Assembly: GCA_052390275.1 (NCBI GenBank)
Contig: JBQTHD010000033.1
Location: 16,066 to 80,065 of the forward strand
DNA length: 64,000 nucleotides
From: JBQTHD01 sp052390275
GTDB lineage: Bacteria; Actinomycetota; Acidimicrobiia; Acidimicrobiales; AC-14
Direction of reading: 5' to 3'
The translations under genes and the position numbers were made by a program. This document shows, one piece after another, positions 45,620-54,547 of the stretch. The notes under the pieces were generated by a model. The model did no database searches, was not told the origin of the DNA, and was given only the letters and a program-made list of their open reading frames with translations. Position 1 is the first letter of the stretch. Each line of letters starts with the position of its first letter.

Positions 45620-48376
45620 CTAAGAAACGGGATCCGTCCCCGGCGAGAGCGTCGACGTTTGCAGCGGCCGAGGATCACTGGCGTCCATCATTCCCTCCGG
45701 CCCCCCCGAAGCACCACCTCCCGAGGCACCGTTCGGCGAGAAGTCGTTCCGCGAGGCACCGCTTGGCGAGGCACCGCTTGGCGAGGCATCATTTGGCGAG
45801 GCATCATTTGGCGAGGCACCGTCGGGATGGCCCGAATCGTCGCTCCCGGACCTCCGCCCACTACGGGCGCCCCGCACCAGCAGGACCAGACCCACCCCGG
45901 TAAGCGCCCACCCGAACATCTCCGCCGGCGTCCAGGCGTAGCGCAGCACCACGTCGTTGCGGGTGGGGACAACGACCATCAGGTTGGGGGCCACCCGCCA
46001 CGGCCCCTCGGCCCCCTCGGCCTTCCAGTTGGGAAAGTACGAAGTCCGCACCAGAACGGGTACTCCCACCCGGTCGACGGAGAAGGCGATGCGGGCCTTG
46101 CGGTCCGAACGGGGGCTGGCCGTAACCTCCACCGCCTCCAACTCCTGGGACTCGGGGGCCTCCACCTTCACCCCCTCGACCACCGAATCCGACTCCGACT
46201 TGTCGTGATCCACGCTGGCCTGGATCCTCTGCCAGTCGGGTGGGCCGTCGGCCGCCCACAGGACATCGGCCCATTCGGGCTCGGAGTACCACTTGGCCGC
46301 GATGCCCAACCAGCCATGGCCGCCCTTTGATTCACCCTCGAGCACCGCCGGCTCGTTGATCAGCGATGCCACCAGTTCCGACCCCAGCACCTCGTAGACC
46401 TTCCAGTTGAGGACCGAGGCCACCTCCACCAGGTCCGGGTGCTCAGCCGCGGCCGCCTTGGCCTCGTCGGAGTAGGCCATGTAGTAGCGAACGCCCATGA
46501 GTTGGAGGTGGTGGACACCTTCGGTCAGGTCGAGTGACGGGCTGGCGTAGGGCAGGCCCCGTTGGGGATTCGAGGGTGCCTTGGACACCTCGGAGGCGTT
46601 GATGAAATGGAACGGGGTGGTGGCCGAGGACTCGAAGTACAGGCCCTCCATCGACCCGATGCAGCCGTCGGTCCAAAAGGGCAGAAGCATCAGGGCCATG
46701 GGCGTCCCAAAACGGCCCTGGCCCTCCTCGTACTCCCAATGGGCCCGGCCACAACCGCTGCCGCCACCGGCCTGGCCCAGGCGCTTCATGGTGTCCATCA
46801 CCTGGGAGTACTCGTTGTAGGCGTCCTTGGACTCATAGCCGGTGTAGTTCCACTTGGCCCAGCCGGGGATGAAGCTGACGACACCGGGTTGCTCCAGGAA
46901 CGGAACCCATGCCGGCACCCGCCCCAGGGGAAGGGCCACCGCCAACATCAAAGTCAGAGCTCCGACCACCGGCGTCGCCAAGCGCGCCGGGATGGACCGA
47001 TCCGGGTCATGGCTCAGATGACGGGAAAGGGCCAGACCCACCTCGGCCAGGGCCAACCCGGCCAACAGATAGAGACACAGGAACCAAAAGGGCAGCACCC
47101 GGGCGTTCCACAGGCGGGCGTCCGGCGCGAACCGGAACAACGCTGCGGCGGTCGCCGCGGCCAGGACCAGGAGTCCGCCGAACTGGTAGCGGCGACCCAG
47201 AGCCACTCCGGTTCCCACCAGGGCGGCCAGCGCCACCCACCGGATGCGGTCGGGCAGCAACTGGTCCCCGTAGTCGACGAGCTTGGTCCAGCCCATGTCG
47301 TTGGCGTAGGGCAGGCGCAGGAGGAAGGGGAGCGACCAGAAGGCGGCCAAAAGGGCGCCGATCACGCCCACCGTGGCCATCTGGGAAAACTCGCGCCGCC
47401 CAGGCCGCAGCAGGAACCACAGACCGGCCACCACCAGGGCAAAGATGGTGGGCAAGAGGTGACTGAGGCCGGTCAGGGCCAGTAGCCCCCCGGCCAGAGC
47501 CCGCTTTCTGGGGGTGTCGACCCCCCTGATCAGCACCCCCAGAAAGACCAGGGCCAGGGACAGGCCAATGGAGAAGGAGAACTCGCCGGCCAGGGTGGAG
47601 GCGATGTTTCCCCCGTAGATGGTGAACCCGGTATCGAAGAGGAACAGCAGGGTGGCCATTCCCATCAGGGCCGGCGCCGGGAAGGGCAGCCCCCCCCGCC
47701 GGGCCAGGAACCAGGCGGCCACGGGCAGGCTGAGGATGCCCGAAACGCTCACCAGCTTGAAAGCCATGCCGTAGGGCAGCACGAAGTCCAGGGCCACGAT
47801 GGCCAAGATTGGAAGGGGGAAATAGAACTGCAGGGCGGGGAAGCCCGCATACCAGTCCGGAGCCCAACCGATTACGCGGCCCTGGGGAAGGAGTTCCCGG
47901 CGGATGAAGTCGGGGAGCCAGACGTGGGCACCCATGTCCCCGCCCGCCGGGGTGGTGGCACTGAAGATGTCCCCGGGCGAAAGCTGGGCGAAGGTGAAGG
48001 CCACCGCAGTGAACAGCAGGGCGAGGGTGACCCTGCTCTCCAGGCTGCTCTCCAGGGTGGCCGGCGCCCGCCCGCCGGGGCCTACCTCATCGGCATCCTC
48101 CGGCTCGGCGGCATCGTCGGGCTCGGCGGCATCGTCGGGCTCGGAGGCATCGTCGGAATCCCGAAGCTCCTCAAGGCCGCCGGCCTCATCGCTGCCGTCA
48201 CCTGAAACAGGGTCGACCCTTCCCGCCTGGGCGGGGCCGGGCCCCGGATCAACGGTCACGGCCACCGGCCAAGTTTGCCACCCAAGGACCCCGACCTGAC
48301 GATCGGAGCCTGTGTCCGACGCCTTAACAGCGAGCGAACTCCGCTTGGGCGTCCGGGCTCCTGGCCGTATCGACAC
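45620..48376 (-). CDS. Large polytopic membrane protein, putative GT-C-like, unknown role
   Basis: A 918-residue membrane protein I can place only loosely near YfhO/GT-C-like families. A cytoplasmic N-terminus of ~110 residues holds acidic hexapeptide repeats (SEPDDA, AEPDDA, AEPEDA). Then come about 12-13 membrane segments, with a first-loop acidic motif GGDMGAHVWLPDFIRRELLP and GWAPDWYAGFPALQFYFPLPI. A soluble outer domain of ~300 residues (~520-830), one more helix (MFGWALTGVGLVLLV), and a repetitive SPNDA/SPSGA tail complete it. The GTG at 48376 is uncertain; an AGGAG lies only 1 nt ahead. It heads the GT39-FAD pair. Confidence 0.8.
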   Translation of the reverse strand: MSIRPGARTPKRSSLAVKASDTGSDRQVGVLGWQTWPVAVTVDPGPGPAQAGRVDPVSGDGSDEAGGLEELRDSDDASEPDDAAEPDDAAEPEDADEVGPGGRAPATLESSLESRVTLALLFTAVAFTFAQLSPGDIFSATTPAGGDMGAHVWLPDFIRRELLPQGRVIGWAPDWYAGFPALQFYFPLPILAIVALDFVLPYGMAFKLVSVSGILSLPVAAWFLARRGGLPFPAPALMGMATLLFLFDTGFTIYGGNIASTLAGEFSFSIGLSLALVFLGVLIRGVDTPRKRALAGGLLALTGLSHLLPTIFALVVAGLWFLLRPGRREFSQMATVGVIGALLAAFWSLPFLLRLPYANDMGWTKLVDYGDQLLPDRIRWVALAALVGTGVALGRRYQFGGLLVLAAATAAALFRFAPDARLWNARVLPFWFLCLYLLAGLALAEVGLALSRHLSHDPDRSIPARLATPVVGALTLMLAVALPLGRVPAWVPFLEQPGVVSFIPGWAKWNYTGYESKDAYNEYSQVMDTMKRLGQAGGGSGCGRAHWEYEEGQGRFGTPMALMLLPFWTDGCIGSMEGLYFESSATTPFHFINASEVSKAPSNPQRGLPYASPSLDLTEGVHHLQLMGVRYYMAYSDEAKAAAAEHPDLVEVASVLNWKVYEVLGSELVASLINEPAVLEGESKGGHGWLGIAAKWYSEPEWADVLWAADGPPDWQRIQASVDHDKSESDSVVEGVKVEAPESQELEAVEVTASPRSDRKARIAFSVDRVGVPVLVRTSYFPNWKAEGAEGPWRVAPNLMVVVPTRNDVVLRYAWTPAEMFGWALTGVGLVLLVRGARSGRRSGSDDSGHPDGASPNDASPNDASPSGASPSGASRNDFSPNGASGGGASGGPEGMMDASDPRPLQTSTLSPGTDPVS
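45751..45825. repeat. 15-nt tandem repeat in the C-terminal tail of the large membrane protein
   Basis: Five adjacent 15-base units: two identical gcgaggcaccgcttg (45751, 45766), two identical gcgaggcatcatttg (45781, 45796) and one diverged unit (45811). A further partial copy lies at about 45721. On the coding strand they give SPSGA and SPNDA pentapeptides at the end of the protein. Pairs of identical units suggest recent stepwise duplication. Confidence 0.88.
48103..48156. repeat. 18-nt tandem repeat in the N-terminal acidic region of the large membrane protein
   Basis: Three 18-base units gctcggcggcatcgtcgg at 48103, 48121 and 48139 (the last with one change). They encode acidic hexapeptides of the type EPDDAA before the first membrane segment of the protein encoded at 45620-48376. 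Confidence 0.85.
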
Positions 48377-48379
48377 TCC

Positions 48380-49270
48380 TCAGGAGGGGCCGAGCAGGAC
48401 GAAGGCAACGGTGAAGGCGTTGAAAGCTGCGTGAGCCACGATGGACGCCCCCAGCCGGCCAGTGCGAACTGCCAGCACGGACAACACCGCTCCCAGCGAT
48501 CCCAGACTCACCCAGATGAGCATCAGGCCCTTGAAGTCCAGGCTCAACTGATGGGCCAGGGCGAACAGCACCGCCGAGGAGACGATGGCCCCCGGAACCG
48601 CCATTCGCCTCATCAACCCCCGGAGAACCAGTCCCCGGTAGAACAGTTCCTCGACGACCGGGGCGGCCACGACCACCTGGAGAACCACCAGGACCAGCGA
48701 GATCCCGCTTACCTCCCCCAGCATCTCCTGCGCCGGACCCGACACCTCGGGGCGACCGAGCAACGGCTCCAACAATCCCGCGATGGCCGGGAGGAGGATG
48801 AACTGGGCGCCCGCCGCTGCCGCCACCCCCAGTGGCAGATCGCTCGGCCGAAACCGCACGGCGAAGGCTGACACGATTCCTGCGGCCCCCATGGCCCGGG
48901 CGGCCACCGCCACCGCCCCCGTAAGGCCGGCCCAGAGGCCGATAGCGGCGGCCAGGTTCACCGCCGGATGGTCAAGGTCCCGCCCGACGGCGGCGTAAGC
49001 CACCGAGCCGAAAACCCCGGACAACGCGAAGCTGGCCACGATCCCGCCCAGGGCAAAGATCAGCCGGGGCCCTGGGGTCGGCGGGCCTGGGGTCGGCGGG
49101 CCTGGGGTCGCAAAGGACCAACTCGTGGGGGCGGCGGGCGGGCTGTCCTGCTTATCGTCCGTCCCGCCAGAGGGCCGTCCGTCATCCCGAGGCCGAGGGC
49201 CCCCGGGGAGATCAGAACTCAGGAGGCGACCTGAGCAGATGCGCCGGCGCGGCGGTCGTGGCCCTGCCAA
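48380..49270 (-). CDS. CPBP family intramembrane metalloprotease
   Basis: A membrane protein of the CPBP (CAAX protease/bacteriocin-processing) family. The conserved active-site parts are VVEELFYRGLVLRGL (Glu-Glu then Arg), VLFALAHQ (His), and ASIVAHAAFNAF (His, Asn). About eight membrane segments follow a Pro/Gly-rich cytoplasmic leader containing a 15-nt DNA repeat. Bacterial members cut or modify membrane substrates, but most have unknown targets. The start is uncertain: TTG 49270 or TTG 49309, both inside the 3' end of the DUF3499 gene. It ends 3 nt before the large membrane protein gene. Confidence 0.85.
   Translation of the reverse strand: MAGPRPPRRRICSGRLLSSDLPGGPRPRDDGRPSGGTDDKQDSPPAAPTSWSFATPGPPTPGPPTPGPRLIFALGGIVASFALSGVFGSVAYAAVGRDLDHPAVNLAAAIGLWAGLTGAVAVAARAMGAAGIVSAFAVRFRPSDLPLGVAAAAGAQFILLPAIAGLLEPLLGRPEVSGPAQEMLGEVSGISLVLVVLQVVVAAPVVEELFYRGLVLRGLMRRMAVPGAIVSSAVLFALAHQLSLDFKGLMLIWVSLGSLGAVLSVLAVRTGRLGASIVAHAAFNAFTVAFVLLGPS
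49071..49111. repeat. 15-nt tandem repeat near the 5' end of the CPBP gene
   Basis: Units cctggggtcggcggg at 49071 and 49086 are identical, and a third begins at 49101 and is cut after 11 bases. On the coding strand they give a PGPPT repeat just before the first membrane helix of the CPBP protein. Confidence 0.85.
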
Positions 49271-49449
49271 CCTCGGGGGGCAATCATGCGGTCGGCATGG
49301 CTGTCGCAAAGGTCGATGGCACAGGGTTCGGGTTCGCTCAGATCATCCAGCCAGGCAACACCGGTCGAGTACTGAAAAGTAAGGCTGGCGGCCGCTGGCC
49401 GGGAACACCCGGGTCGGGCGCAGAACCGGGAGCGCCGGGTCCCCTCCAT
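49219..49449 (-). CDS. DUF3499 family small cysteine-rich protein
   Basis: A 76-residue protein of the actinobacterial DUF3499 family. Features: FCARPGCSRPAAASLTFQYST, DDLSEPEPCAIDLCDSHADRMIAPRGW. The four Cys plus a His (CxxxxC... C...CxxH) could bind zinc. ATG 49449 starts the conserved part; the open frame further upstream is not coding. Function unknown; the family is nearly universal in actinobacteria. Divergent from ftsH, with 175 nt of shared upstream region. The 3' end overlaps the CPBP start. Confidence 0.85.
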   Translation of the reverse strand: MEGTRRSRFCARPGCSRPAAASLTFQYSTGVAWLDDLSEPEPCAIDLCDSHADRMIAPRGWQGHDRRAGASAQVAS

Positions 49450-49624
49450 GTCAGTGATCCGCCTTTCGCACTGGTCGGGGCACCTGAACACGCTACCGCC
49501 GGCCCTACCGTCGGCGGGCGGATGGCTCCGGCCGGCCGCTGGCGCCAACCCCGGCCACCCGTTAGCCGGCGATACCCGTTGGCAAGATCGGTCGCGGCGG
49601 GAAACCGCAGGCTCCGGGCGTACG

Positions 49625-51607
49625 ATGACGCCCATGACCCCCACGCCGCCTCCTCCTCCGCCCCGGGGTCCACGACGTGATCGGCCGGCCTCTGGCCGTC
49701 CGGCGCCGGGGACCAAGGGGTCCTGGCCCCGCCCGGTGGTCTGGGTCCTCATCTCCTTCACCCTGGTTGCCGCCCTGATGGCCCCGGCCCTCAACCGGTC
49801 GCAGCAGGGTCGCATCAGCTACTCACAGTTCCTGGACAAGGTGGAAAAGGGCGAAGTCGCCAAGGTCGACATCGACAACGCCACCGCCCGGATCCGGGGC
49901 GAGTTGACCAACGATGAGACCTTCACCGCCACCGGCCCCGCCCCCATCCCCGATGTCGACCTGGAGTTGCTGCGGTCCAAGGGGGTGAAGGAGGACTACG
50001 AATCCCCCAGCACCAACCTGATCGGGTCCCTGCTGGTCTGGTTGTTCCCCCTGGGACTGCTGCTGGCCTTCTGGTGGTGGATGGGTCGGCGGGCCCAGGG
50101 CCAGATGGCCGGGATCATGTCCATCGGCCGCTCCAAGGCCAAGGTCTACACGACCGAAAAGCCCAAGACCACCTTCGCCGACGTGGCCGGCTACACCGGT
50201 GTCAAGCAGGAGATCACCGAGGTGGTCGACTTCTTGAAGACGCCGGGCAAGTTCCGCGACATCGGGGCCCGCATTCCCAAGGGTGTTCTGCTGGTAGGGC
50301 CGCCGGGTACGGGCAAGACCCTCATCGCACGGGCGGTGGCGGGCGAGGCCGGCGTTCCCTTCATGTCCATCACGGGGTCCGACTTCATGGAGATGTTCGT
50401 GGGCGTGGGCGCCGCCCGGGTGCGGGATCTGTTCCAGACCGCACGCAAGCAGGCCCCCTGCATCATCTTCGTGGACGAGATCGATTCAATCGGTCGCAAG
50501 CGGGGCGCCGGCCTCGGCGGCGGCCACGACGAGCGGGAGCAGACCCTCAACCAGATGCTCTCGGAGATGGACGGGTTCGAAGCCACCGAGAGCGTGGTGA
50601 TGATCGCCGCCACCAACCGGCCCGACATCCTCGACCCCGCCCTGTTGCGCCCCGGTCGTTTCGACCGCCAGGTGGTCGTGCCGCTTCCCGACCTCGAGGA
50701 GCGCCTTCCCATCCTGGCCGTCCACTCCAAGGACAAGCGCATGGGCACCGACGTCGACTTGGCCACCATCGCCCGGGGCACTCCGGGGATGAGCGGGGCC
50801 GATCTGGCCAACCTGGTCAACGAGGCCGCCCTGCACGCCGTGCGGAGGGGCTCCAAGGAGATCGAGATGTGCGACTTTGAGGCGTCGCGCGATCGGGTGC
50901 TGATGGGTCAGAGGCGGGAATCGATGGCCCTGTCCGGCGCCGAGAAGGAAGTAATCGCCTTCCACGAGGGCGGCCATGCCGTGGCCGCCTACACCCTCGA
51001 GTACGCCGACCCCGTGCACAAGGTGACCATCCTGCCGTCAGGAATGGCCCTGGGCGTCACCCAGCAGTTGCCCTTGGAGGAGCGGCACATCTACCAACTG
51101 CCCTTCATCCAGGACTCGCTGGTGGTGCGCCTCGGCGGCCGGATAGCGGAGGAGTTGATGTTCGGCACCATCTCCACCGGGGCCAACAACGACCTGGTGG
51201 GCTGCACGGAGTTGGCGCGCAAGATGGTCCGGGAGTGGGGCATGAGCCAGCGGGTGGGCCCCATGGCCTGGGGCTCGCAGGGCATGGTCTTTTTGGGCGA
51301 CGACCTCATGAACAGCCGGGAGTACAGCGACGAGACCGCCCGGGTGATCGACGAGGAGGTCGAGCGCATCCTGCGCGAGCAGGAGCAGCGCTGCCGGGAG
51401 TTGCTGGCCGAACACAAGGGTGGACTGGAACTGGTGGCTCGTGCCCTCCTGGAGAACGAAACCATCGACGGGGCCGAAGTCGGCCGCCTGGTCGACCAGG
51501 CGGCTGGCCGGGTCGTCCGCCCTGATGGATCCCGTCGCTCGCTTCGCCTGGAGGGCGTGTCGACCAACGGCGACCGCCCCCACCCGGTGGGTGATCGTCT
51601 GAACTGA
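49625..51607 (+). CDS. ftsH: ATP-dependent zinc metalloprotease FtsH
   Basis: Membrane-bound AAA protease that degrades unneeded or damaged membrane and cytosolic proteins as a hexamer. 660 residues. Pro-rich leader, first membrane helix at ~37-55, outer domain, second helix at ~132-152, then the AAA module: Walker A GPPGTGKT (225-232), IIFVDEIDSIGRKRGAG, and the arginine-finger region LLRPGRFDRQ. The zinc site HEGGH is at 447-451, and a later Asp ligand lies in NNDLVGCTELAR. An ATG at 49634 is a possible start. A strong hairpin follows the stop. No tilS, hpt or folE neighbours. Confidence 0.96.
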   Translation: MTPMTPTPPPPPPRGPRRDRPASGRPAPGTKGSWPRPVVWVLISFTLVAALMAPALNRSQQGRISYSQFLDKVEKGEVAKVDIDNATARIRGELTNDETFTATGPAPIPDVDLELLRSKGVKEDYESPSTNLIGSLLVWLFPLGLLLAFWWWMGRRAQGQMAGIMSIGRSKAKVYTTEKPKTTFADVAGYTGVKQEITEVVDFLKTPGKFRDIGARIPKGVLLVGPPGTGKTLIARAVAGEAGVPFMSITGSDFMEMFVGVGAARVRDLFQTARKQAPCIIFVDEIDSIGRKRGAGLGGGHDEREQTLNQMLSEMDGFEATESVVMIAATNRPDILDPALLRPGRFDRQVVVPLPDLEERLPILAVHSKDKRMGTDVDLATIARGTPGMSGADLANLVNEAALHAVRRGSKEIEMCDFEASRDRVLMGQRRESMALSGAEKEVIAFHEGGHAVAAYTLEYADPVHKVTILPSGMALGVTQQLPLEERHIYQLPFIQDSLVVRLGGRIAEELMFGTISTGANNDLVGCTELARKMVREWGMSQRVGPMAWGSQGMVFLGDDLMNSREYSDETARVIDEEVERILREQEQRCRELLAEHKGGLELVARALLENETIDGAEVGRLVDQAAGRVVRPDGSRRSLRLEGVSTNGDRPHPVGDRLN

Positions 51608-51622
51608 CCCGCCGCCTCCCAT

Positions 51623-51649
51623 CCGGGCCGGCCTGCGCGGCCGGCCCGG
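51623..51649 (+). terminator. Strong GC hairpin after ftsH
   Basis: CCGGGCCGGCC, a TGCGC loop and GGCCGGCCCGG form a perfect 11-bp stem, 16 nt after the ftsH stop. No T-run follows, as is common for terminators in high-GC actinobacteria. It probably separates ftsH transcription from the suf genes. Confidence 0.7.
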
Positions 51650-51734
51650 GGTGACCAGGGGCTCAAACCCAGCGCTGCGGCACGTCACTGGAGCCCCGCA
51701 CCGGCCCGACGATTCGGGCGGGGCGCGATGGCCG

Positions 51735-51740
51735 TAGGCT
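51735..51740 (+). promoter_or_regulatory. Candidate -10 element for the sufD operon
   Basis: TAGGCT (51735-51740) within GTAGGCTGACC fits the TANNNT -10 pattern of actinobacterial housekeeping promoters and lies downstream of the ftsH hairpin. No good -35 is visible 16-18 nt before it, so the call is tentative. Confidence 0.35.
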
Positions 51741-51767
51741 GACCACCCCAGTTGCCCGACATATCTG

Positions 51768-53285
51768 GTGTCCACCCGTGATCGACGGGGTTTGCCGGAT
51801 CCGCGGCTACACCCGTGTTGGCTGGACCCGAGAGGTGCACCGATCAAGCTGAGCGCGTTCACTCCCCAAGAAGCAGTATTCAACTCCGAACCCCAGGAGC
51901 GCCGCGCCCGTAGGCATGCGGCGGCGGAAACGGCCGCCTGCCTGCCCGTTCCCACTGCCGCCGAGGAGGTCTGGCGCTACAGCCGTATCGGCGAGCTCGA
52001 CCTGGCCCGATACCACCCGGTGACGTCCGGTTGGAGCAGCCAGATCGCCCTGGCCGGTCTGGCTGCCACTGGCCTGGCGGCCACCGGGCTGGCGGCCACC
52101 GGAGTGGAAGTCGACGACCCGGTCGCCGGCGCCGTCACCACCAATGGCTCGGCGGCCAATGTTCTGGCCAGCGATGCCCCGAGGGGCCATGCCCTGACGA
52201 GCGATGCCCCGGCAAGCACAGGCCCGGTCTCTGATACTGCGGTGGTTCAGGCTGCGGCCCGGGTGATCGTTCACAACGGCCGGGTCATGAGCATCGTGGT
52301 CAACCCGGCCGCTTCGGCGGCCGGGCTGGAGGTGGTCGAGGCTTCCAGCGCTCTGGACCCGGTCGTCGATCGGGTAACCGGTCCTCAGGGCCCCCAGGAT
52401 CTCTTCGCCCAACTGAGCCGGGCCTTTTGTCCCAGCCCGTTGCTGGTGCGGGTCCGAGGCGGGGCGGTCATCGACGGGCCGGTGATGATCATGCACTGGA
52501 CCGACGAAGCTAATGGCGCCACCTTCCCCGTCACCATCGTGCAGGCCGGAGCCGACAGTCAGGTGAACCTGATCGAGCATCACGCCTCCGCCGACGTCGG
52601 TGCCCTGGTGGTGCCCCGGGTGGCCATCGAAGCGGGCGACGCCAGCCGGGTGCACTTCGCCAGTATCCAGGACTGGGGGTCGTCCATTTTCGGGGTGGCC
52701 CATCAGCGCAGCCGGGTCGGACGCGACGCCCACCTCAATGCCTCCGCTGTCGCTTTGGGCGGCGACTACGCCCGGCTGCGGACCGACTCCAGAATCGAAG
52801 GCAAAGGTGGAACCGCCAACCTGACCGCCGCCTTCTTCGCCTACGGCGACCAGATGCACGACTTCCGCACACTTCAGGATCACGCCGCCCCCTCCACCAA
52901 CAGCGACCTGTTGTTCAAAGGTGCAGTTCAGGATCGGGCCCGATCGGTGTACTCCGGCCTCATCCGTATCGGTGCCGAGGCACCCGGGACCCACGCGTTT
53001 CAGACCAACCGCAACCTGGTTCTTTCCGACGGCGCTGGCGCCGAGTCGGTCCCCAACCTGGAGATCGAAACCAACGACGTTCATTGCAGCCACGCCTCGG
53101 CCGTCGGCCCCATCGACGCCGACCAGCGTTACTACCTGGAGAGCCGGGGAATACCACCGGAAGTGGCCAACCGCCTCATAGTCACCGGCTTTCTGGCTGA
53201 CGTGGTGGACCGTCTCCCGGTGCCAGCCCTTTCACTGGCCGTTCGCCAGGCCGTGGCTCGACGCCTGGCCTTGCCGGTTGCCTAG
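51768..53285 (+). CDS. sufD: Fe-S cluster assembly scaffold protein SufD
   Basis: SufD works with SufB and SufC as the scaffold on which Fe-S clusters are built. The C-terminal SufBD core is clear: VNLIEHHASADVGALVVPRVAIEAG, LIRIGAEAPGTHAFQTNRNLVLSDGAGAE, NDVHCSHASAVGPIDADQRYYLESRGIP. Details such as CSHASAVG favour SufD over SufB. An Ala/Gly/Thr-rich repeat (LAATGLAATGLAATG) and a low-complexity insertion of ~60 residues follow the N-terminal part. Start is uncertain: the GTG at 51768 lacks a ribosome site, whereas GAGAGG at 51830-51835 sits 7 nt before an in-frame ATC (51843) where family similarity begins. sufB is not in the window. Confidence 0.9.
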   Translation: MSTRDRRGLPDPRLHPCWLDPRGAPIKLSAFTPQEAVFNSEPQERRARRHAAAETAACLPVPTAAEEVWRYSRIGELDLARYHPVTSGWSSQIALAGLAATGLAATGLAATGVEVDDPVAGAVTTNGSAANVLASDAPRGHALTSDAPASTGPVSDTAVVQAAARVIVHNGRVMSIVVNPAASAAGLEVVEASSALDPVVDRVTGPQGPQDLFAQLSRAFCPSPLLVRVRGGAVIDGPVMIMHWTDEANGATFPVTIVQAGADSQVNLIEHHASADVGALVVPRVAIEAGDASRVHFASIQDWGSSIFGVAHQRSRVGRDAHLNASAVALGGDYARLRTDSRIEGKGGTANLTAAFFAYGDQMHDFRTLQDHAAPSTNSDLLFKGAVQDRARSVYSGLIRIGAEAPGTHAFQTNRNLVLSDGAGAESVPNLEIETNDVHCSHASAVGPIDADQRYYLESRGIPPEVANRLIVTGFLADVVDRLPVPALSLAVRQAVARRLALPVA

Positions 53286-53288
53286 CGC

Positions 53289-53702
53289 GTGGCCGCCGAC
53301 GCTCCGCCTCCGGGCCACGCGCCAAAAGCCAGCGGGGCCCGGCTCTGCGCTGTGAGCGACTTGGCCCCGGGTACCGCCCGTTGCTTCGAAGTCGGCGGGC
53401 ACCGCATCGCCCTGGTCCGCACCGGCGAGGAGTTCCACGCCGTCGCCGACCGGTGCAGCCACGCGGACTTCTCCCTGTCGGAGGGACCGGTATGGGAGGC
53501 GGAGCGACAGATCGAATGCCCCAAGCACGGCAGCGCGTTCTCACTGATCACCGGCATGCCTCAGTCATTCCCGGCCACCACACCGGTGCGGGTCTACGCC
53601 GTGACCGTGGAGGACGACCAGGTTCTCGTCGATCTGGCCGATCCGTCCGATGTGATTGCTGACGGCCATGAACCACCGGGTCCGACAACCTCAGGAATAT
53701 GA
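53289..53702 (+). CDS. Rieske [2Fe-2S] ferredoxin-like protein
   Basis: A 137-residue single-domain Rieske protein like the ferredoxins of non-heme iron dioxygenases. Cluster ligands are visible as C56-x-H58 in DRCSHADF and C77-x2-H80 in ECPKHGSAF. It starts with a GTG 3 nt after the sufD stop and overlaps sufC by 4 nt, so it is part of the suf operon. A Rieske gene in this position occurs in other actinobacterial suf operons; a role as electron donor or first client of the assembly machine is inferred. Confidence 0.92.
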   Translation: MAADAPPPGHAPKASGARLCAVSDLAPGTARCFEVGGHRIALVRTGEEFHAVADRCSHADFSLSEGPVWEAERQIECPKHGSAFSLITGMPQSFPATTPVRVYAVTVEDDQVLVDLADPSDVIADGHEPPGPTTSGI

Positions 53703-54547
53703 AGAGGTCCATGAGCGCCGGGGACACGACCAGCGCCGGGGACACGACGAGCACCGTAGGAACGATTGGCACCGACGAAGCGATCAACACCGGGGGAACG
53801 AGGAGCACCGTGGAACACAAGTCGAAGTTGGTGATCAGGGATCTGCGGGCCGCTGTCGGGCCCACCGAGATTCTCAAGGGCGTGGACCTGGAGGTGACCA
53901 GCGGAGAGGTTCACGCCGTCATGGGCCCCAACGGTTCGGGGAAGTCCACCCTGTCCCACGTCATCATGGGCCGGCCCGGTTACCAGTTGACCGGTGGGTC
54001 AATAGAACTTGACGGTATCGACATCACCGGGCTTCCCACCTGGCGTCGGGCCCAGGCCGGCCTGTTCCTGGCCATGCAGTACCCGACCGAGGTTCCAGGG
54101 GTATCCCTTCTGGATGCTCTGCGGGAGGCGGCCCTCGCTTCGGGGCAGACCATCGACCACGTCGAGGCCCGGGTCGGCGCCGAGGCGGAGCGCACCGGCC
54201 TGTCCACCGCCCTGTTGTCTCGGCCACTCAACGTGGACATGTCCGGCGGCGAGAAGAAGCGCAACGAAACGGTGCAACTTGGCGTGATCCGGCCTCGCAT
54301 TGCCATCTTGGACGAGATCGATTCCGGCCTGGATGTGGACGCGCTGCGAACGGTGAGCCAGCGGATCGAGGCCCTCACCGAGGATGTCGGGCTGGGTGTC
54401 CTGGTCATCACCCACTACAGCAGGCTGCTCACCGAACTCCGTCCCGACGTGGTCTCCGTGCTGCGCCACGGCCGCATAGTCGCCCAAGGCGGCCCGGAAC
54501 TGGCCCAGGAACTCGAGACCACCGGCTACGCCGGCTACGAGAACTAG
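53699..54547 (+). CDS. sufC: SufC ATPase (first copy)
   Basis: ATPase of the SufBCD scaffold. 282 residues: a ~40-residue Thr/Gly-rich leader with a duplicated SAGDTT hexapeptide, then the ABC domain with Walker A GPNGSGKST, Q-loop LAMQYPTEVPGVS, signature MSGGEKKRNE, Walker B IAILDEIDSGLD and H-loop VITHYSRLL. It differs clearly from the second SufC at 59877-60638 (for example SLLDALREAA against SVIQFLRQAL), so this is not a recent duplicate. It ends the sufD-Rieske-sufC operon; the true start could be a later GTG within the leader. Confidence 0.93.
   Translation: MKRSMSAGDTTSAGDTTSTVGTIGTDEAINTGGTRSTVEHKSKLVIRDLRAAVGPTEILKGVDLEVTSGEVHAVMGPNGSGKSTLSHVIMGRPGYQLTGGSIELDGIDITGLPTWRRAQAGLFLAMQYPTEVPGVSLLDALREAALASGQTIDHVEARVGAEAERTGLSTALLSRPLNVDMSGGEKKRNETVQLGVIRPRIAILDEIDSGLDVDALRTVSQRIEALTEDVGLGVLVITHYSRLLTELRPDVVSVLRHGRIVAQGGPELAQELETTGYAGYEN

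Noticed and set aside
51729..51747. Iron box in front of sufD
   Set aside because: TAGGCTGACC resembles part of the IdeR consensus but only 10 of 19 positions match; a -10 promoter element explains it better.
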